NCBI GenBank assembly: GCA_009602725.1
Contig: WELB01000016.1
Span: forward strand, 363,301-427,300
Origin: Spirogloea muscicola
Lineage: Eukaryota; Streptophyta; Zygnematophyceae; Spirogloeales; Spirogloeaceae
Direction of reading: 5' to 3'
DNA: 64,000 nt
Shown piece after piece: positions 46,401-58,780 of the stretch (positions are counted from its first letter, which is position 1; each line of letters opens with the position of its first letter). Made by a program: the position numbers and the translations under genes. The notes under the pieces are model-generated. The model was not told the origin of the DNA and made no database searches. It saw only the letters and a list, made by a program, of their open reading frames with translations.

Positions 46401-48505
46401 ACTGAGCGCTCAGGCTTTTCCAGCTGGATCAGGTCCAACAGACCGAACCACGTACCTCTTCACGTATACAGACGCCCATCCTAAAAGGCCTTCTCTACAG
46501 CAGCTCCTTGAGGAGTACTGGCTTCTTATGCCCCAATATCAGGTGCTCAGTTGGTGACTTGAATGTCTGAGCATGTCCCAGTAGCCGTGTCCTATCTTCC
46601 AGGTGTATGCTGAGCTGATGTCTGATATGTCAAGTGTATGTCTGGAAAGCCCAGGTCAATGGCATGTGCTTGCAGAACATCATAACTCAGATTGACAACT
46701 GTGTCCCTTCGTCTTCTAGGGTGTCGATTTGGAGCAACTGCAGTTTCTCCGAGTCCTGTTTGGTTTCTTCCCGACTTACCGAGATAGGTGGGTTACACAT
46801 GGCCTGCTTATCAGTGCAATACCTCATTCTGTCGAATGAATAGGCAGTGTATGTGCGGAAATGAGAAGTGAAAGACAGCCCTACTTTACTGGTCTTTGAG
46901 TTGGAAGTCGAGCAAGATCTTCTGCAGCGAATGTAATGTTATTATGATATGAAGGAAGATAGTAGTGGTTACAGCATTCTCCTGAACAAGTTTGTTTTGC
47001 TTGTGACAGCCCTTTGCCAGCCCCGTTTGATAGGGTCATGCAGGTGAGTCTGCGCTAACTAGCTGGCACTTGAAGTGTTGCTGTCACATGGGATCCTGAT
47101 GCGGCCTGTACTGTGCTTTGTATCCTGAGTTAGTGTGTAGCGCTGGGAATGTATAGTCAACATAAGCTCCTCCACATCTCGCTTGACCTGGACCAAGTTC
47201 AGGGGTCCTTCGAGGTTGTCTTGCTAGAGATTCTTGCTTCTATGCAGGTAGGAGATGCTAGTGGGATCCAGTCTCCTCTCTCATTTGGGGGTTTTGGGAG
47301 CATCACTCGCCATCTCCACCGTATTACTACTGGTTAGCACCTATTGGAAGCTTACACATGCTGTGTGTTTGTGGGAGCAGATCATGTGTGCTGCAAGCGC
47401 GCTGTACAGATCCACATTCCCCTAGTAAAATCATGGAAGGTCTTGTTTGATATTAATAGGTATCAGTGAGGCGCTAGAAGCTGATACTCTGACAAAGGGC
47501 AAGTTGGCCTTAATCAACGCATATCAGGTATTGACAGCACACTAAGACCATCAGGCCAATATTGGACCAATTGAACTAAACAGATCACTCCAGATTGTAT
47601 CACTTTTGATATGTGCAAGTCAGCATGCAAGCCAAGGCTGCTAAGTGCTGTCAAGTCTCGCTTTGTGCCAGCCTAACTTGAGGGGTGCCTGGCTTTTACA
47701 ACGAGCTATGTCTGCAAGAATTGGATCAAGTGTTTCACCTGATTTCATTAATCGCCTCCTTTCCACAAACTTCAAGGCCATGCAGGTATATCATGCTGTG
47801 CAATCAGTCAGATCTCATGATGACGAGTAGTTAGATTAGATTGGACCAGCAATCTCAAGCATGTGTAATAACAGCAGATGAGGCTGTTTCGAGGCTAAAG
47901 GAGGGCTATCAACTGTTTTTGGCAGATGTTGGGAGACTCTGTGCTCCGCCCGTTTCTTCAGGATGTGACTAAATTTGGTCCACTTGCTCTGACAATGGCT
48001 ACAATGACAGTCACCAAGCCCACCCTCCTTCCAACAATATTCTCTCAAGCAAGCTTCCACTTTCCTTTGGCAATTAAATTACTTGCAATGCTGCCGCTGC
48101 TTGCACATGCACAATGTGCGTTTGCTAGCTTGCTCCAATTTTGCATGATGCATTGCTCCAGCCAGAGGAAGCTTGACCGCTGTTTCCAGGTCATACATTG
48201 AATTTATGCCATGCTTTGAGCAGGTGGGGTTGGTCGCCCTTATCGACTGGCTTGTGCATTTTGTTGCTCTGGCCTTCTACACGCTCCTATCCATACTTGT
48301 CACTCCTCTGCTCAGGTACTGATCTAGTACAACTCGTCCTGCTCGAAAGGTCATCACTTACGGCTCACATGCTCAGTGCGGCTTATATTTACTTGCGGAC
48401 AAGTGCAGGCCTTTAGTGGAGAGGAGTCCACCAAGTCTACGATATACTGGAAGGCGGATATTGGAAGGATGGCAGTATGGAGCAGGCTTAGATTATAAAA
48501 GATGA
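43480..48505 (+). CDS. FAD-dependent oxidoreductase, lycopene-cyclase-like
   Basis: Exons: 43480-43623 (one N at 43525), 43819-43936, 44210-44394, 44765-44872, 45139-45203, 45349-45454, 45681-45764, 46014-46160, 46414-46542, 46720-46787, 47010-47043, 47248-47332, 47460-47527, 47672-47785, 47926-48048, 48224-48315, 48409-48505. All phases close; 588 aa. The introns after 43623 and 48048 begin GCAAGC (GC-AG type). An FAD-binding motif lies near residue 105 (FDVVVCGGTLGVFAAVALAM). Other family runs are DWNISRKELQELADIGVL, GRKPDGVCLVVGACARGF, FPAGSGPTDRTTYLFTY, LRVLFGFFPTYRDR, GDASGIQSPLSFGGFGSITR, QRAMSARIGSSVSPDFINRL and the end YGAGLDYKR. Plants carry a conserved plastid-directed protein of this type, annotated in Arabidopsis as lycopene beta/epsilon-cyclase-related (At2g32640-like). 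Its reaction is not firmly established to my knowledge. The N-terminus is alanine-rich, as expected of a transit peptide. Confidence 0.93.
43525..43525. other. Single-N gap in exon 1 of the FAD oxidoreductase
   Basis: One N in an alanine-coding GCC-rich stretch, 45 bases after the ATG. Confidence 0.95.
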
Positions 48506-50678
48506 GGGTAATTGTGCAACCTCTCTGCACCACATAGGGCACAACTGGTCGCACCATATGGTGCTTCGATGATAGAATGTGTAAGGCCATTAATGAGAGG
48601 AACAGGTGCCAGAAGGCAAGGAAGAACCTCAGCAAAACTGTAGCAGCAGCTATGGTTCATATTTCGGATCCCTGCATTTGGATATGCCTGCATCTGTCAC
48701 TACCTGGTGGAAGCAGTGTATGTATATGTATAAGTATTGTGCTTCCAATCTTCTGTAGCATTGAAACATTTGGGAAATCACGAAGTGCAGCTTGCTACAA
48801 TGGGGACTGAAGATGGCAGCAGTTTATGGCAGAAACAGTACTGGAAATTTAGCTGTTCCAAATAAGTGCAATGGTTGTATGCGTGATCTGTGTGGCTGTG
48901 ACTGCATAGCTGGGGTCCCTTGAAGGGCTCTCCAAGTCGCTTTGTTGCCTCCTGCCAGGCATGCCACAAGTATGCAGAAGTGGTGTCTACAACCTCCTGT
49001 TGGCGGAAACCGCTTAATTGCCTGTGGAGGAGTCACCGTTCCTTGTCAGCAGCTTGTCAAGCTGTGAAGCTGTGCATGCCGTGTGCCAATGATGCTCGAC
49101 CCTGCCTGAGTTTAGGCCCTCCTTAGGCTTGGGCGCCCCAGTTTGCCAATATGGGCAATATCAGTGGCATGGATTATTGTAGCAGTGTTATGTATGTTGT
49201 GGCTATGATAGCAGTCCCGTGGGGAGTTTGCAAGTGCCATCGACTTAGCCGAGGAGCTCATCATTACTATATAGCCTGCTAGTAGGTACAATCAGTATCG
49301 AACTACATACATCAAACAGCAGCTGGCAACGCACCAGTGCATAACTGCAGCATCTGCTGTGGCAGTGGTGAGTGCCACATTGAGAGACTTCCATAAGCAG
49401 GCAATGTGCCAGCACCCGCGCTGACTTGATCAAGTGGTTGGCTGGGCTCGCCTTATCCATGAGCATCAGGAGCCTGCAGCTCCATCCTGATGTGCCATTT
49501 GGCGTTCACTATCGATCAGTGTGGCTGCCTTGTCCTGGCTGCTCAAGGATCACGCGCGTCAGCTAGCAGACGATGGAGATGCTGCAGGTTGGCATTGCAT
49601 GCTTAATGTGCTCGAGAACAATAAAGAAATATCTGACAACACCTATCAGCGCAGCTAGCCCTTGTGTTGGGAGACGTATTCTGCAAGTCAAGTTTAAGTT
49701 CATCATGATGTTGTCATCACGAGGGAGTCCAATGATTGCATGGTAAGACTTACCCAGATACACTTCTCCGAAGCTGTCAGCTAAGCCCTGCTGATGTCTT
49801 CTCTTGTTGCTACCTGTTATCACTTAAAAGTTTGGTAAGTCTATAACTGTTGAGCAACTTTTGCAAAGCACACTGATTAGTTCCTCATAGATCTAGTCAC
49901 AACGTGCATCTGAAGCAACTTGGAGGAAACTTCTCGAGGGCTATCGGCTTAGCAGAATTGCCCAGTAGCTTAAGAATCCTCCTACGCCCCAAGTTGACTG
50001 CTAGACCAAGGTGCTGGCCTGTCTGATGCTAAAGAGGAGCAAGAGAAGATCACAAACCATCATGTGACGGACGTTCTTGGACGATACGGAGTGGATCAAA
50101 AGTCTGCTGTCTGAGATCCACTGCAAGCTAGGTTTGGGACCAGTAGCAATGCTCACTTGCTCTTAAGGTGGTCCAAGAATGGCCCCATGTCAGTGTAAGA
50201 ATTTGAGGCACTTCAATGCTGCAGTCTGCACCAGAATCCGGGAAACGAGAATCTCAGTCTGCTCAAACTGACTGCCTTCCTGACTACTGAGATGCTCCTA
50301 AACTGGAGATGTTGATAGTATGCAGCGACTTAGCACGGACATTGTGAAAGTAGAATAACCTGAATGTGGACCATGCTATTGCAACCTGGCGCATGCTCAT
50401 GAGCCATATGTGATGCTATTACATTCACAGGGACAGGTCCAACGGTGATGGGGAACACCTTGCGTGAATGACCTCCTGATGTTCCTCGCAGCATTTGTAG
50501 CCGTTTTTTGTGCACAATCAGCCTAATGGAGGCGACGGATTTCTCGTAGTCCCTTGCTGCTCTACTGACGGTTGTACAGAGTGGTAGTCGGGGTGTAACA
50601 TAGCCATTCGGGCCTGCAACAAATGAAGCCCTTGATAGGCTTCCTGCAACTCTTGCTGCAGCCATCATGGCAAGAAAG
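48506..50678. other. Intergenic region, nothing recognised
   Basis: About 2.2 kb with short ORFs only. None of the window's repeat families is evident. It likely holds the 3' UTRs of the flanking convergent genes. Confidence 0.55.
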
Positions 50679-52465
50679 TCACTCAGCTATCTGCAGCATA
50701 TGCTGTGATTAGCAATCTGACTACTTGGAGATCTAGCAGCACGCACACGTTTTAGTACATATGAGAAGAGGTGCATAAGATGCCCTCCTGTGCAGGAGTC
50801 TCACCTCCAGCCGGTGCACCTGGTCCTGAAGCAAGGTTATGGTACCGACACAGCCATAGATGGGTTCGTTCACCCTTGCTTGAGCCTCGTAAATCAGGCT
50901 GAAAGCCAACAACAGGCCATTGGTTGAGTACATTGCAGGCAGCAACGTGTCCAGAGCCTGCTCTACGGTCTTTCTCAAGCCGCAGGAGCTGCACGCCCTC
51001 GTCGTGATCGACCTACATGCCCCCTGAAAACCGATGTAGCATACAAAGTCCAAAGGAAGTGGGGGAAAGAGCTACTAGCCAGGATTGTTGGGTATTGACG
51101 AAGTTGCACAGTAAGTCGTGCATCAACAGCCAACTGCGCACATCGTGAACCAGTTGGAAGGGCAATAGGTCCAGCCACTCCTACGTGGGCCTCTGGTTTC
51201 TAGGTTGTTAAGCTAGCCGCCAGAGTGACTCAAGAATTATCACGCATCTGCGGGCATTGCCCTAGTACTTTGGCAGCCGACATGCTGAAAGACCAGCTTT
51301 CTAGCGGGTTCTCATTTACGTTTGTGACTGATGCTCAGGCTGCATGCGGCAGATGACGGTACACACGGTGGGCTGAAGGAAAGCAAGCTGCTCTCATTGT
51401 CGAGTTCTACAGGCTGCCCAGAAAGCAGCACAGTTGCCCTGTATGCGAGGAACTGGCAGCTCCCCGACTTAAGCCAGCCTCGCTCCGATGCGAGGTGCTT
51501 TCGCCGTCAGAAGCTGCAGTGCATGCACTGAGCTGTTGCCAATACTCCGCACATCAGGCCTCGTCAATCAGCTCCGGCATTACCTGCTGCTTCTGAAAGG
51601 TACTTTGGGACAGGTGACTGCTCAGCTCTAGACTAGCGGCGACGGGACACTGTGTGCTCCTCGACACTACATCGATGTTGCCCCTGATGGTGGTCATCAC
51701 TCGCGACCAGCGAGCTCCGGCGTAGCAGTCGAGAGGCCAGTAATACTCGGAGGGCCACTGATAGACCAGAGCTGCACATACCAGGGAGCGCTGCTTAGGG
51801 AGCCCCTGCGAGGGCTGCCCTCTGCCAGAGCGCACCTGTTGGCGGTGTCCTCGCGCTGCTCGGGCGGCACGTCCAGCAGCAGCTTGGTGGTGTTGGCGAC
51901 GCCGAACACCCGGTGGACGTGGGAGAACCTCTGCGGCTGGTCCGCCGGGAAGAAGGGCGCGAAGGCGCAGTCCTGCGGGAGCGGGACGACCGGCCGTCTG
52001 AGGGTGGCGGTCAAGGCCGTTGTAACGGGGAGCTCCCGCGCCAGGAAGGCGAATGCGGCTGACGACCCGAAACGAGCGGCCGTGAAGGCCAGCCAGGTGA
52101 ATGCAGAGGGCGTCCATGACCACACTAACGGAGCCACAGGCCAGGCAACCAGGGCGCGCCGGATTCTTCCGTCGAGCGGAGCGCCTCACCAACGTCCACT
52201 GTACATAGCTTCGCTACTGATCCAACGATAGGTACTTTCCCCCCAGCTGCGGCGGCGTGGGGGATTGGGAAAAGGGGGGGTAAGATCAGATGGAAAGCGG
52301 GGGGGTACAGATGGCGGGCTCACGCTGACGCAGCGGCGGCGCAGGAAGCGGCAGGCGGCGCAGGCGGCGGNTTCCGCGCCGCGCACGGCGGGCCGGGCCC
52401 CCGGCGGCGCGGCCGCAACCTCGGCCGGGCGCCGACCTGGGGGCCTGACGTCCAGCTTGCCATCA
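50679..52465 (-). CDS. LBD: LOB-domain (LBD) transcription factor
   Basis: Exons in transcription order: about 52465-52324 (one N at 52371, start unresolved), 51972-51836, 50898-50805, and a tentative last exon 50690-50679 adding IAE and a stop. The phase closes at each junction after the N. The zinc-binding C-x2-C-x6-C-x3-C block is present across intron 1 (CAACRFLRRRCVSDC). It is followed by AFAPFFPADQPQRFSHVHRV, FGVANTTKLLLDVPPEQRED, YEAQARVNEPIYGCVG and the leucine-zipper-like ITLLQDQVHRLE. This is a complete LOB domain; the family is plant-specific and controls organ boundaries and lateral-organ development. The C-terminal tail would be very short, so the last exon is the least certain part. 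The N-terminal frame upstream of the N has no ATG; MMASWTSG at about 52465 lies in another frame that could join through the gap. Confidence 0.88.
52371..52371. other. Single-N gap in LBD exon 1
   Basis: One N directly before the zinc-binding CAAC motif. It hides the N-terminal frame. Confidence 0.95.
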
Positions 52466-52549
52466 TCAGTTGCTGTACCGGGAACATGGTTGCTCTCGGA
52501 GTTACTGAGAGTTCGCTTACTGCTGTCTCAGTCCTTAGCACTCCGACTA

Positions 52550-55160
52550 CTTCAGACCTTGTCCATTCTTTTGGGCTGGCCTCTCCCAGCCACCAGTTAA
52601 TCTGGCCGCGCTTGCTCGCTCTCGGAGTTACTCGTCATTGGTCTCTTTGGTCATTGCATCTCTTATCTTTGAGTCTCCGCGCTCCCAGGCACTCGCGATA
52701 CACCAGCGTGCTGGTCGTGCATTAGCCCAGGCTAATGTCTTTCGTGGTGGTGGTGTGGCGCCTCAGTTTAGCATGTCAAATATGCATTTGTGCTCACTCG
52801 GGGATATTAGTGTCCCCCTTAACAAGCTCATTACCCAATTAACAGGACATTTGTAAGTCTAGAATTGGCCTCCCTTTCAATTTCATGCGCACCGCGCGCC
52901 TTCCTCCTTTGCACTGACGGGAGAGCTTGCGAGAGAAGGCATGCATTAAAGCGTGGCCAATTCAAGTAAATACATTGTTTAGACCAAAACCCAGTGGATG
53001 TGTAGGAATACTAGACAAGGTCTAAAGAAAAAGTGCGCGCCCATAGAGAAGAGGGGTTGGCAAAGCCAGCCCAAAAATGAATGGACAATGTCCAAAGCCA
53101 AAGAAAGAGGAGCCGGAGAAAGAGAAAAGCGCGCCCATAGAAAAGAGGGGCTGGCCAAGCCAGCCCTAAAAAGTATGGACAATGTCCAAAGCCAAAGCAA
53201 GAGGAGCCGGAGAAAGGACTACACTACAAAACACTGCAGAACACAGAAACGATGCAGAGGGAAGCTCAGTACCCACAAGTGAGCAGGGGCCGGAAGGCGC
53301 CAAAACCACACAGCTATGCAACAGAGTGAAACAGAGAGAACTACAGCTGCAGCCTCTGGCCTTGGCCAGGGGACCCGCTACTCGGAGACCAGTTTCTCCG
53401 GCCTGCGGCTGCTCCACAGGGGTCACTGATTGTTTGTAGCTACTTTGATTCCCTGTGTGCTTTAGCCCTTTCCCTAGCCCTTTCCTCTTTCGAACTGGCC
53501 TCTCACAGCCACCGCCCTCTCCTGAAGCGTCCTTCTTCTTCGAATGACAGAGAACAGGCTGGCCTTTCACAGCCACTGCCTTTGATTGGAAGAGCTGTTG
53601 CCTTGAGAGAGTGGTCCTCCCAGTAGGTAGCGATGGCTGTGAATGGACAGCCCAAAAAAGGAAGGAAAAGGCTCGCCCATAGAAAACGAGGGGCTAGCAA
53701 AGCCAGCCCAGAAAAGAATAGTTAATGTCCGCAGGCCTCAAGGGCCACAAAACAGTGCCCGGAAAGACAAAACTACACACCAAGACACGAAATGATGCAG
53801 ATGGATGCTCAGTAGCCACGAGTGAGCAACAGAAAATCAGATTAAGCAGGAAAAGCGGCACTCTGCCGAGACCCTGAGGCAGCAGCCATAGCGCGGCCAG
53901 CGCACGTGTGGAACGCATGAGCCAAAAAGCGCTGGAGCGAGACCGCCAGCCCCATTCAAAATTCCTGAGCAAGGGCGCCGGCAGCATTGAAGCCGGGCGA
54001 ACCTGGCCGCCGATCGATGGCCTGCCGGGCAAGCCGCTGGAGGGAGGAGGAGGAGCCCAAGAACGGAGACGCTCTTCTACTTGGGGGCCTCTCACAGCCA
54101 GAAAGAAACAGCTCACGAATGGACAAGGTCCGAACCTGGAGTGAAACGGCAGCTTTTGTCTCAGAAGGTATCATACGTGCCTAGTGGATACCAGACAGAC
54201 CGGCAAAATTGCTCAGGTGGAGGAGCTCTCTACATCTTGAATCTGAAAAGACAGCTTGGCCCCCAAACTCGTGAATCCGACAGAGGGTGCGCCGCTGCGC
54301 CCGGGCGCCCAATCCTGGTGAGAGTCCCCTTGCTGCTGTGTTAGTACATAGCACTCCGGCTCCATTAGACCTTGTCCATTCCTTTGGGCTGTCCTCTCAC
54401 AGCCACCAGTCAATCTGGCCGCGCTTTCTTTCAAATCCCGGCCTCGCCCGCATGCCGCTGCGCCAGACCTGCGTGGTTTGCACTTCCCGGACCCTCCAGC
54501 TGTTGTAAGATACCGATTTGGGCTGGCCTTTCACGGCCATCGCCCACTTCGAAATAGCTCCTCCGTTCTCAGCCCTCTTAGTCAAGGGCCAAAACTTCGC
54601 TTTGTGTAACCTAAATTCCAAATTTGGGTTCTATGCCAAAATCTTTGCTGAACAGTGTAGTGGCTCTACTTGGCCTCCCTTTCAGATCATTTGCACCGCG
54701 CGCCTTCTCTCTTTTGTTGCTGGTGGCCAGGAGGCCGGTTCGAGGTGGGCATCCGAGCCAAAGGCTCAATGGAGCCACATCATCGTGCAACTTGCCGGAA
54801 GCGCACCGGATGGCTAAGAGTGAGCTGCTCGCAGCAGCAACCCTCGGCTAACAAAATTTCACTTCCTTTTCTGCTCAACAACGCCATCCCTTGGGCATAA
54901 TCAGGCAGCAAAAGGAAGACAAACGCAATAATTAACGGCGCAGCAGACAGTGCCGGGCTGGCCGACTGCACGGGTTGCGATCAAGTTGCATCCAGTCTCT
55001 GTATCAATTAACCAAGCTTGCGGATCCAAAAAAGGTCCACAAGAGGAATGAGGAGCAACAGATGCCAACAATGGCTGATGCTCGGCGAATGACTGGGGTA
55101 TGCCTCTGCCAGAGAACCACCAGCTACTTGTACAGTGTGTGGACCCCAAAGCGTTGTGAT
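52550..55160. repeat. Repeat block between LBD and DUF89 genes
   Basis: Family B lies at 52557-52617, 53025-53190, 53480-53740 and 54360-54430. LINE-like termini are at 52650-52800 (+), 53265-53450 (mixed remnants) and 53800-54010 (-, TCAGRAMAAASGSR). Family C lies at 52860-52905 and 54650-54715. No host gene is seen. Confidence 0.6.
52640..52805 (+). mobile_element. LINE-like 3'-end fragment
   Basis: The frame reads RSQALAIHQRAGRALAQANV and FSMSNMHLCSLG. It is a diverged copy of the 16.1 kb terminus. Confidence 0.55.
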
Positions 55161-55167
55161 CGAGACT

Positions 55168-58100
55168 TCAGGCAAAAACCGGCTCGGCTACAGGCTGTAG
55201 CTTTGCCACTGGGCGTGGCTTTGTCTGAGCGGCCTCCTTGAAGCTGATGACACAATCATAAAGGCGACCTTCAAGAAATGTGGCAACCTCTTGGTGCTTG
55301 ATCTGAACAGCATGATACAGATCTCAAATGGAGTGGAAGTGAGGCAGGCAACTCGGTGCAAGTTGTAGCAGCATGACCTCCCAATGCCGTCCACGTGGGA
55401 AAGGTATCGGAGCTGAGTGGAGCTAAGGCTGAGCTAAGGTTATGGACTTCGCAGCTTGAGGGGCTAGTTTAACTAAACAGCTAAAGAACTTATTGTCAGG
55501 ATGGCAACGTGCCAATGCTCGTAGTAAAGATTGAGAAGCATCATGTGGTGCACCCTACGCTGACTCGTTCATGTACATACCATGCCAAGGTTTAACGAGT
55601 CACACTTGAAGGAGGCGTACAAGTTGGTCTCAATGGATCGCCCCTGATCAAGTCAACAGATACTCAAGGTTAGCAAGACAAGCAGAGTCAGCATCAAAAG
55701 ACACCAGGAACTTAGGCAGTCACAGTTGCACGATATCAGAAGCAGTTGTTGCATATAAGCAGCACAATTGTCTTCACATGAAGGTCATTGAATAATACCA
55801 TGCCCTCCAGCACAATGAGGTCGGCATCGTCTGCTACAAATGCTAACTCAGGTGAGATCAACGAGAGATCTATGACCTGCAATTGGACGAGTCCAAAGAC
55901 AGTCAATTGAATATCTTTGACACACCAGAGTTTGCCCTGTGTAAGAGCTCGTCTGCTGAAGCAATGGTGATTAAGGGTGTCTTAAAGGCACCAAAGACTA
56001 CAACGAGGATGAATGATAAGGTCCTTGACAGCTTACAGGAAGATCATTGCCTGAGCTCACAACAAGGAGTCTTCCTGCATCTAATGCTTCAGACACGTCA
56101 ATGTCCACCTTCGACTCATCCACCTGCCACAATCACACAGATCTTCCTCTGGAAGGCTGCAATTGCGGGAATCTAATCATGGCGCCACCACTAAGGGAAT
56201 ATCCAGGGGACCGAAGAGAAGAATGATGATGGTGTTTCAGGGCTTCGGCTATCACACCTTTGACAAGACATCAAGAAGCTCGCTGTAGGTAATGTCGTTG
56301 AGGGCTGGCACCTCATTGGCAGCAAGTGCAACCTGGGAGTCCAGCTTGTCAAGGTAAGCAGAGCCCATTATCACCTCAACAGAACAATCTGTAGCTATGT
56401 CTTGGCAGGATACTGGCTCTGAACTATGGCGCATCGTCAAGTGAACATTGTCAAAGACAAGGAGCAGGTGCCGTGACGATCTGTGTTTGCTGAAATTGTT
56501 CCATCTGCTATCAACATACCTGTGTACCTCGTCGCAGAAGCTCCCTTGCAAGGGGTAAGATGCCGAGAATCACATCAGCTCCAGCATTGTCAACAAAGAT
56601 AATGGCCTGCAAACACAACAGCGATGTCTAAGTTGCAGGCTTGGGTGTATCGCTGGATACTGTGCAGGTCAGCTCAACAGACAGCAAGAGCATAGAGTCA
56701 GCTTTGCTGGGTCTACCTTCTTCCATGTCTTCGTCACCCAAACCTCTCTGAGTCTGTCAAGATGATCTATAACCCATGGCCGTTCCAGCATCTTATCCAA
56801 GGTCGTCAAAAATGACATGCCATCTTTGTCAAACAGCTCTGTGGACTGGATATGTAGATGAATAGCATCATCAGATAAATCTAGATTGCCTGCATGGGTG
56901 CTGAATTGACACCATGGCACTTCTGCATAGAGCAGTATGTGTTATCATGGATGAATTTTGCCAGCAGCACACAATACTCTAAGTGCCATATGATTGTCAT
57001 TCTACTGACTCTATCATAAGCTGTATGCTAGAGTACCACCTTAAGAATCTCAGTCACTTGGATCGTGTGCACGAGGCTTCTGCATGGCAGGGCTTATACA
57101 CCACAAGGCTTTGACGACTCAGAATTTGAGCAATACGCACTGCTGGAGCTCCAAGGTCAAAGATGTTGCCCGCAAACACGCCGCGAATGAGATGTTCTAA
57201 GCGCTGTGAAGGATCTTCAACGGCATCGACAAGCTTCAGGATGTCTGGCAACAAGGCAAGGGCCTTGGCGTTCTCTGTCACCTGCACACCTACAAAAGCA
57301 TCAAGTCCAGCTGAAGTGCAAGCACAACAAAGGACTCAGCATCGGAAACTTCTCGAAGCAGTAAGGTAGTGAAACAGGAGGCTCCACAGCAGAGTCAGGA
57401 CAAGCTTACTTTAACCTTCCGGAAGATGTCTTCGAAACCAACCTCTCTGAGAACAAGCTCTCGCAACCTGCATAGGACCTGAATATACACCAACCGGTCG
57501 CAAACGTCTCGTCTGGTTAATGAGAGAAGTGGCAGCACCAGGACTGAGGAGTCAGAATCAGCTTAGTGAATTTGTTGAGATGCAATCTTAGTGAGAGGGA
57601 AGCAGGAGGAGGTCAACAGGAATGCTCTCTAGACAGATGGCCAACACTAGAGTCCCACAATGAGCACCAGTTGAGAGTGCAAGCAACATGGCCAGACTGT
57701 TAAGGACTCGCTCCTATATACCGCAAATTCCACCTATGAACATTAAGGGTGGGGACCAACAACACGTCAACACAGTGCATTGCATACCACGATGTCTGGG
57801 GGGCCACCATTGCTCTCTGGATTGCTCTCGAGCTCGTCGAGTATTGCAGCATATCTGCGTTATGCACTTGCCTTCACAACCAAGTAAATACACCCCTCCC
57901 AGGCCAGACCTCTCTACAGGAAGTGGCATCTGTACGAAGCAGCAAACTGCACGACGGCTGCTGATTTGCTCTGAATTTCAATGGTGCTCACTGCAATATG
58001 GATGCTAGGAGCAGGCGACTTAGCAGCAGACTGTGAGGCGCCACATTATCCATGACGTCGAAGGCATGGTCTCGATTGAGATGCTCAAAGGCTCCTCGAC

Positions 58101-58779
58101 AGTCGACCAGCTCTCACAGGGTGCACGGCAGGGGAGCCGGAGCTCATTGGCCACCTTCACCTCTCAGCAAATCTGGCTGCGCGGCTCTCGGCGTCCGTCA
58201 CGCTGTCGTCCGCCGCGGCGCGCTTCCTGCAGGCCGCACTCGCGCCTGGCAGCATGAGGGCCAAGAGAAACATAACATCGCTTGATCCGAAGTGCATATC
58301 GTGAGCTACTCGGCCTGGACGTCCATAACGAACATGCAGTCTTGCTCCCGGGACTCGCTCGCAGATTGCCAGGAGCTTCTCTCGTTCATCTAAAGCCACG
58401 ACGTCTTCGCCAACGAGTGCTGCGATGCTCGGCGTGGCAGCATTGCACTGAACGAGCCGCCGCCAGCATTCCCCACGGACTGAGCCATCAAATACGACAA
58501 ACGCAGCGACATACGACACGGCAGCGGTGCGCCAGAGGCCATCCGAGACTATCCGAGGCGGATCGGAGCGGCGGGAGCGGCGGACGGCCCCACGGCCGCA
58601 GCGGCGGGCGCTCACTGGAAGCTGGGGATGCTGCGGCGGAAGACGTCCACCCAGGTACGCTCGGCAGGCGTGAGCTCGCCGGGCGCGTCGCCGGGCCCCC
58701 GGAACGGCACCGTGCACGGCCGGTAGCCCGCCGGGTCCGCCAGCAGCGGCAGCGCCACCGGCTGCGACGACGCCTCCAT
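55168..58779 (-). CDS. DUF89 damage-control phosphatase (At2g17340 type)
   Basis: Exons in transcription order: 58779-58616, 58226-58161, about 58110-58045 (boundaries uncertain), 57478-57410, 57281-57141, 56845-56717, 56606-56520, 56332-56258, 56123-56037, 55876-55799, 55643-55581, 55302-55168. Junctions from exon 4 to the stop all close in phase. Marks: [91 protein letters not shown], the metal-site run [39 protein letters not shown] and [13 protein letters not shown]. The family is metal-dependent and hydrolyses damaged or surplus phosphometabolites; plant relatives are fused to pantothenate kinase and linked to 4'-phosphopantetheine. The C-terminus is extended by about 18 residues. Exon 2 ends in phase 2, but every visible AG acceptor for exon 3 needs phase 0 or 1, so a microexon, an unusual splice site or an indel lies there. 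Head-to-head with the M23 gene. Confidence 0.93.
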
Positions 58780-58780
58780 G
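58777..58780. promoter_or_regulatory. Overlapping divergent start codons
   Basis: The palindrome CCATGG at 58776-58781 gives an ATG on the plus strand at 58778-58780 (M23 peptidase) and an ATG on the minus strand at 58779-58777 (DUF89 phosphatase). As annotated, each gene's 5' leader must lie within the other's first coding exon. Confidence 0.7.

Noticed and set aside
46600-46700. An additional exon of the FAD oxidoreductase after 'atcttccag'
   Set aside because: Exons 9 and 10 already join in phase and match the family without it.
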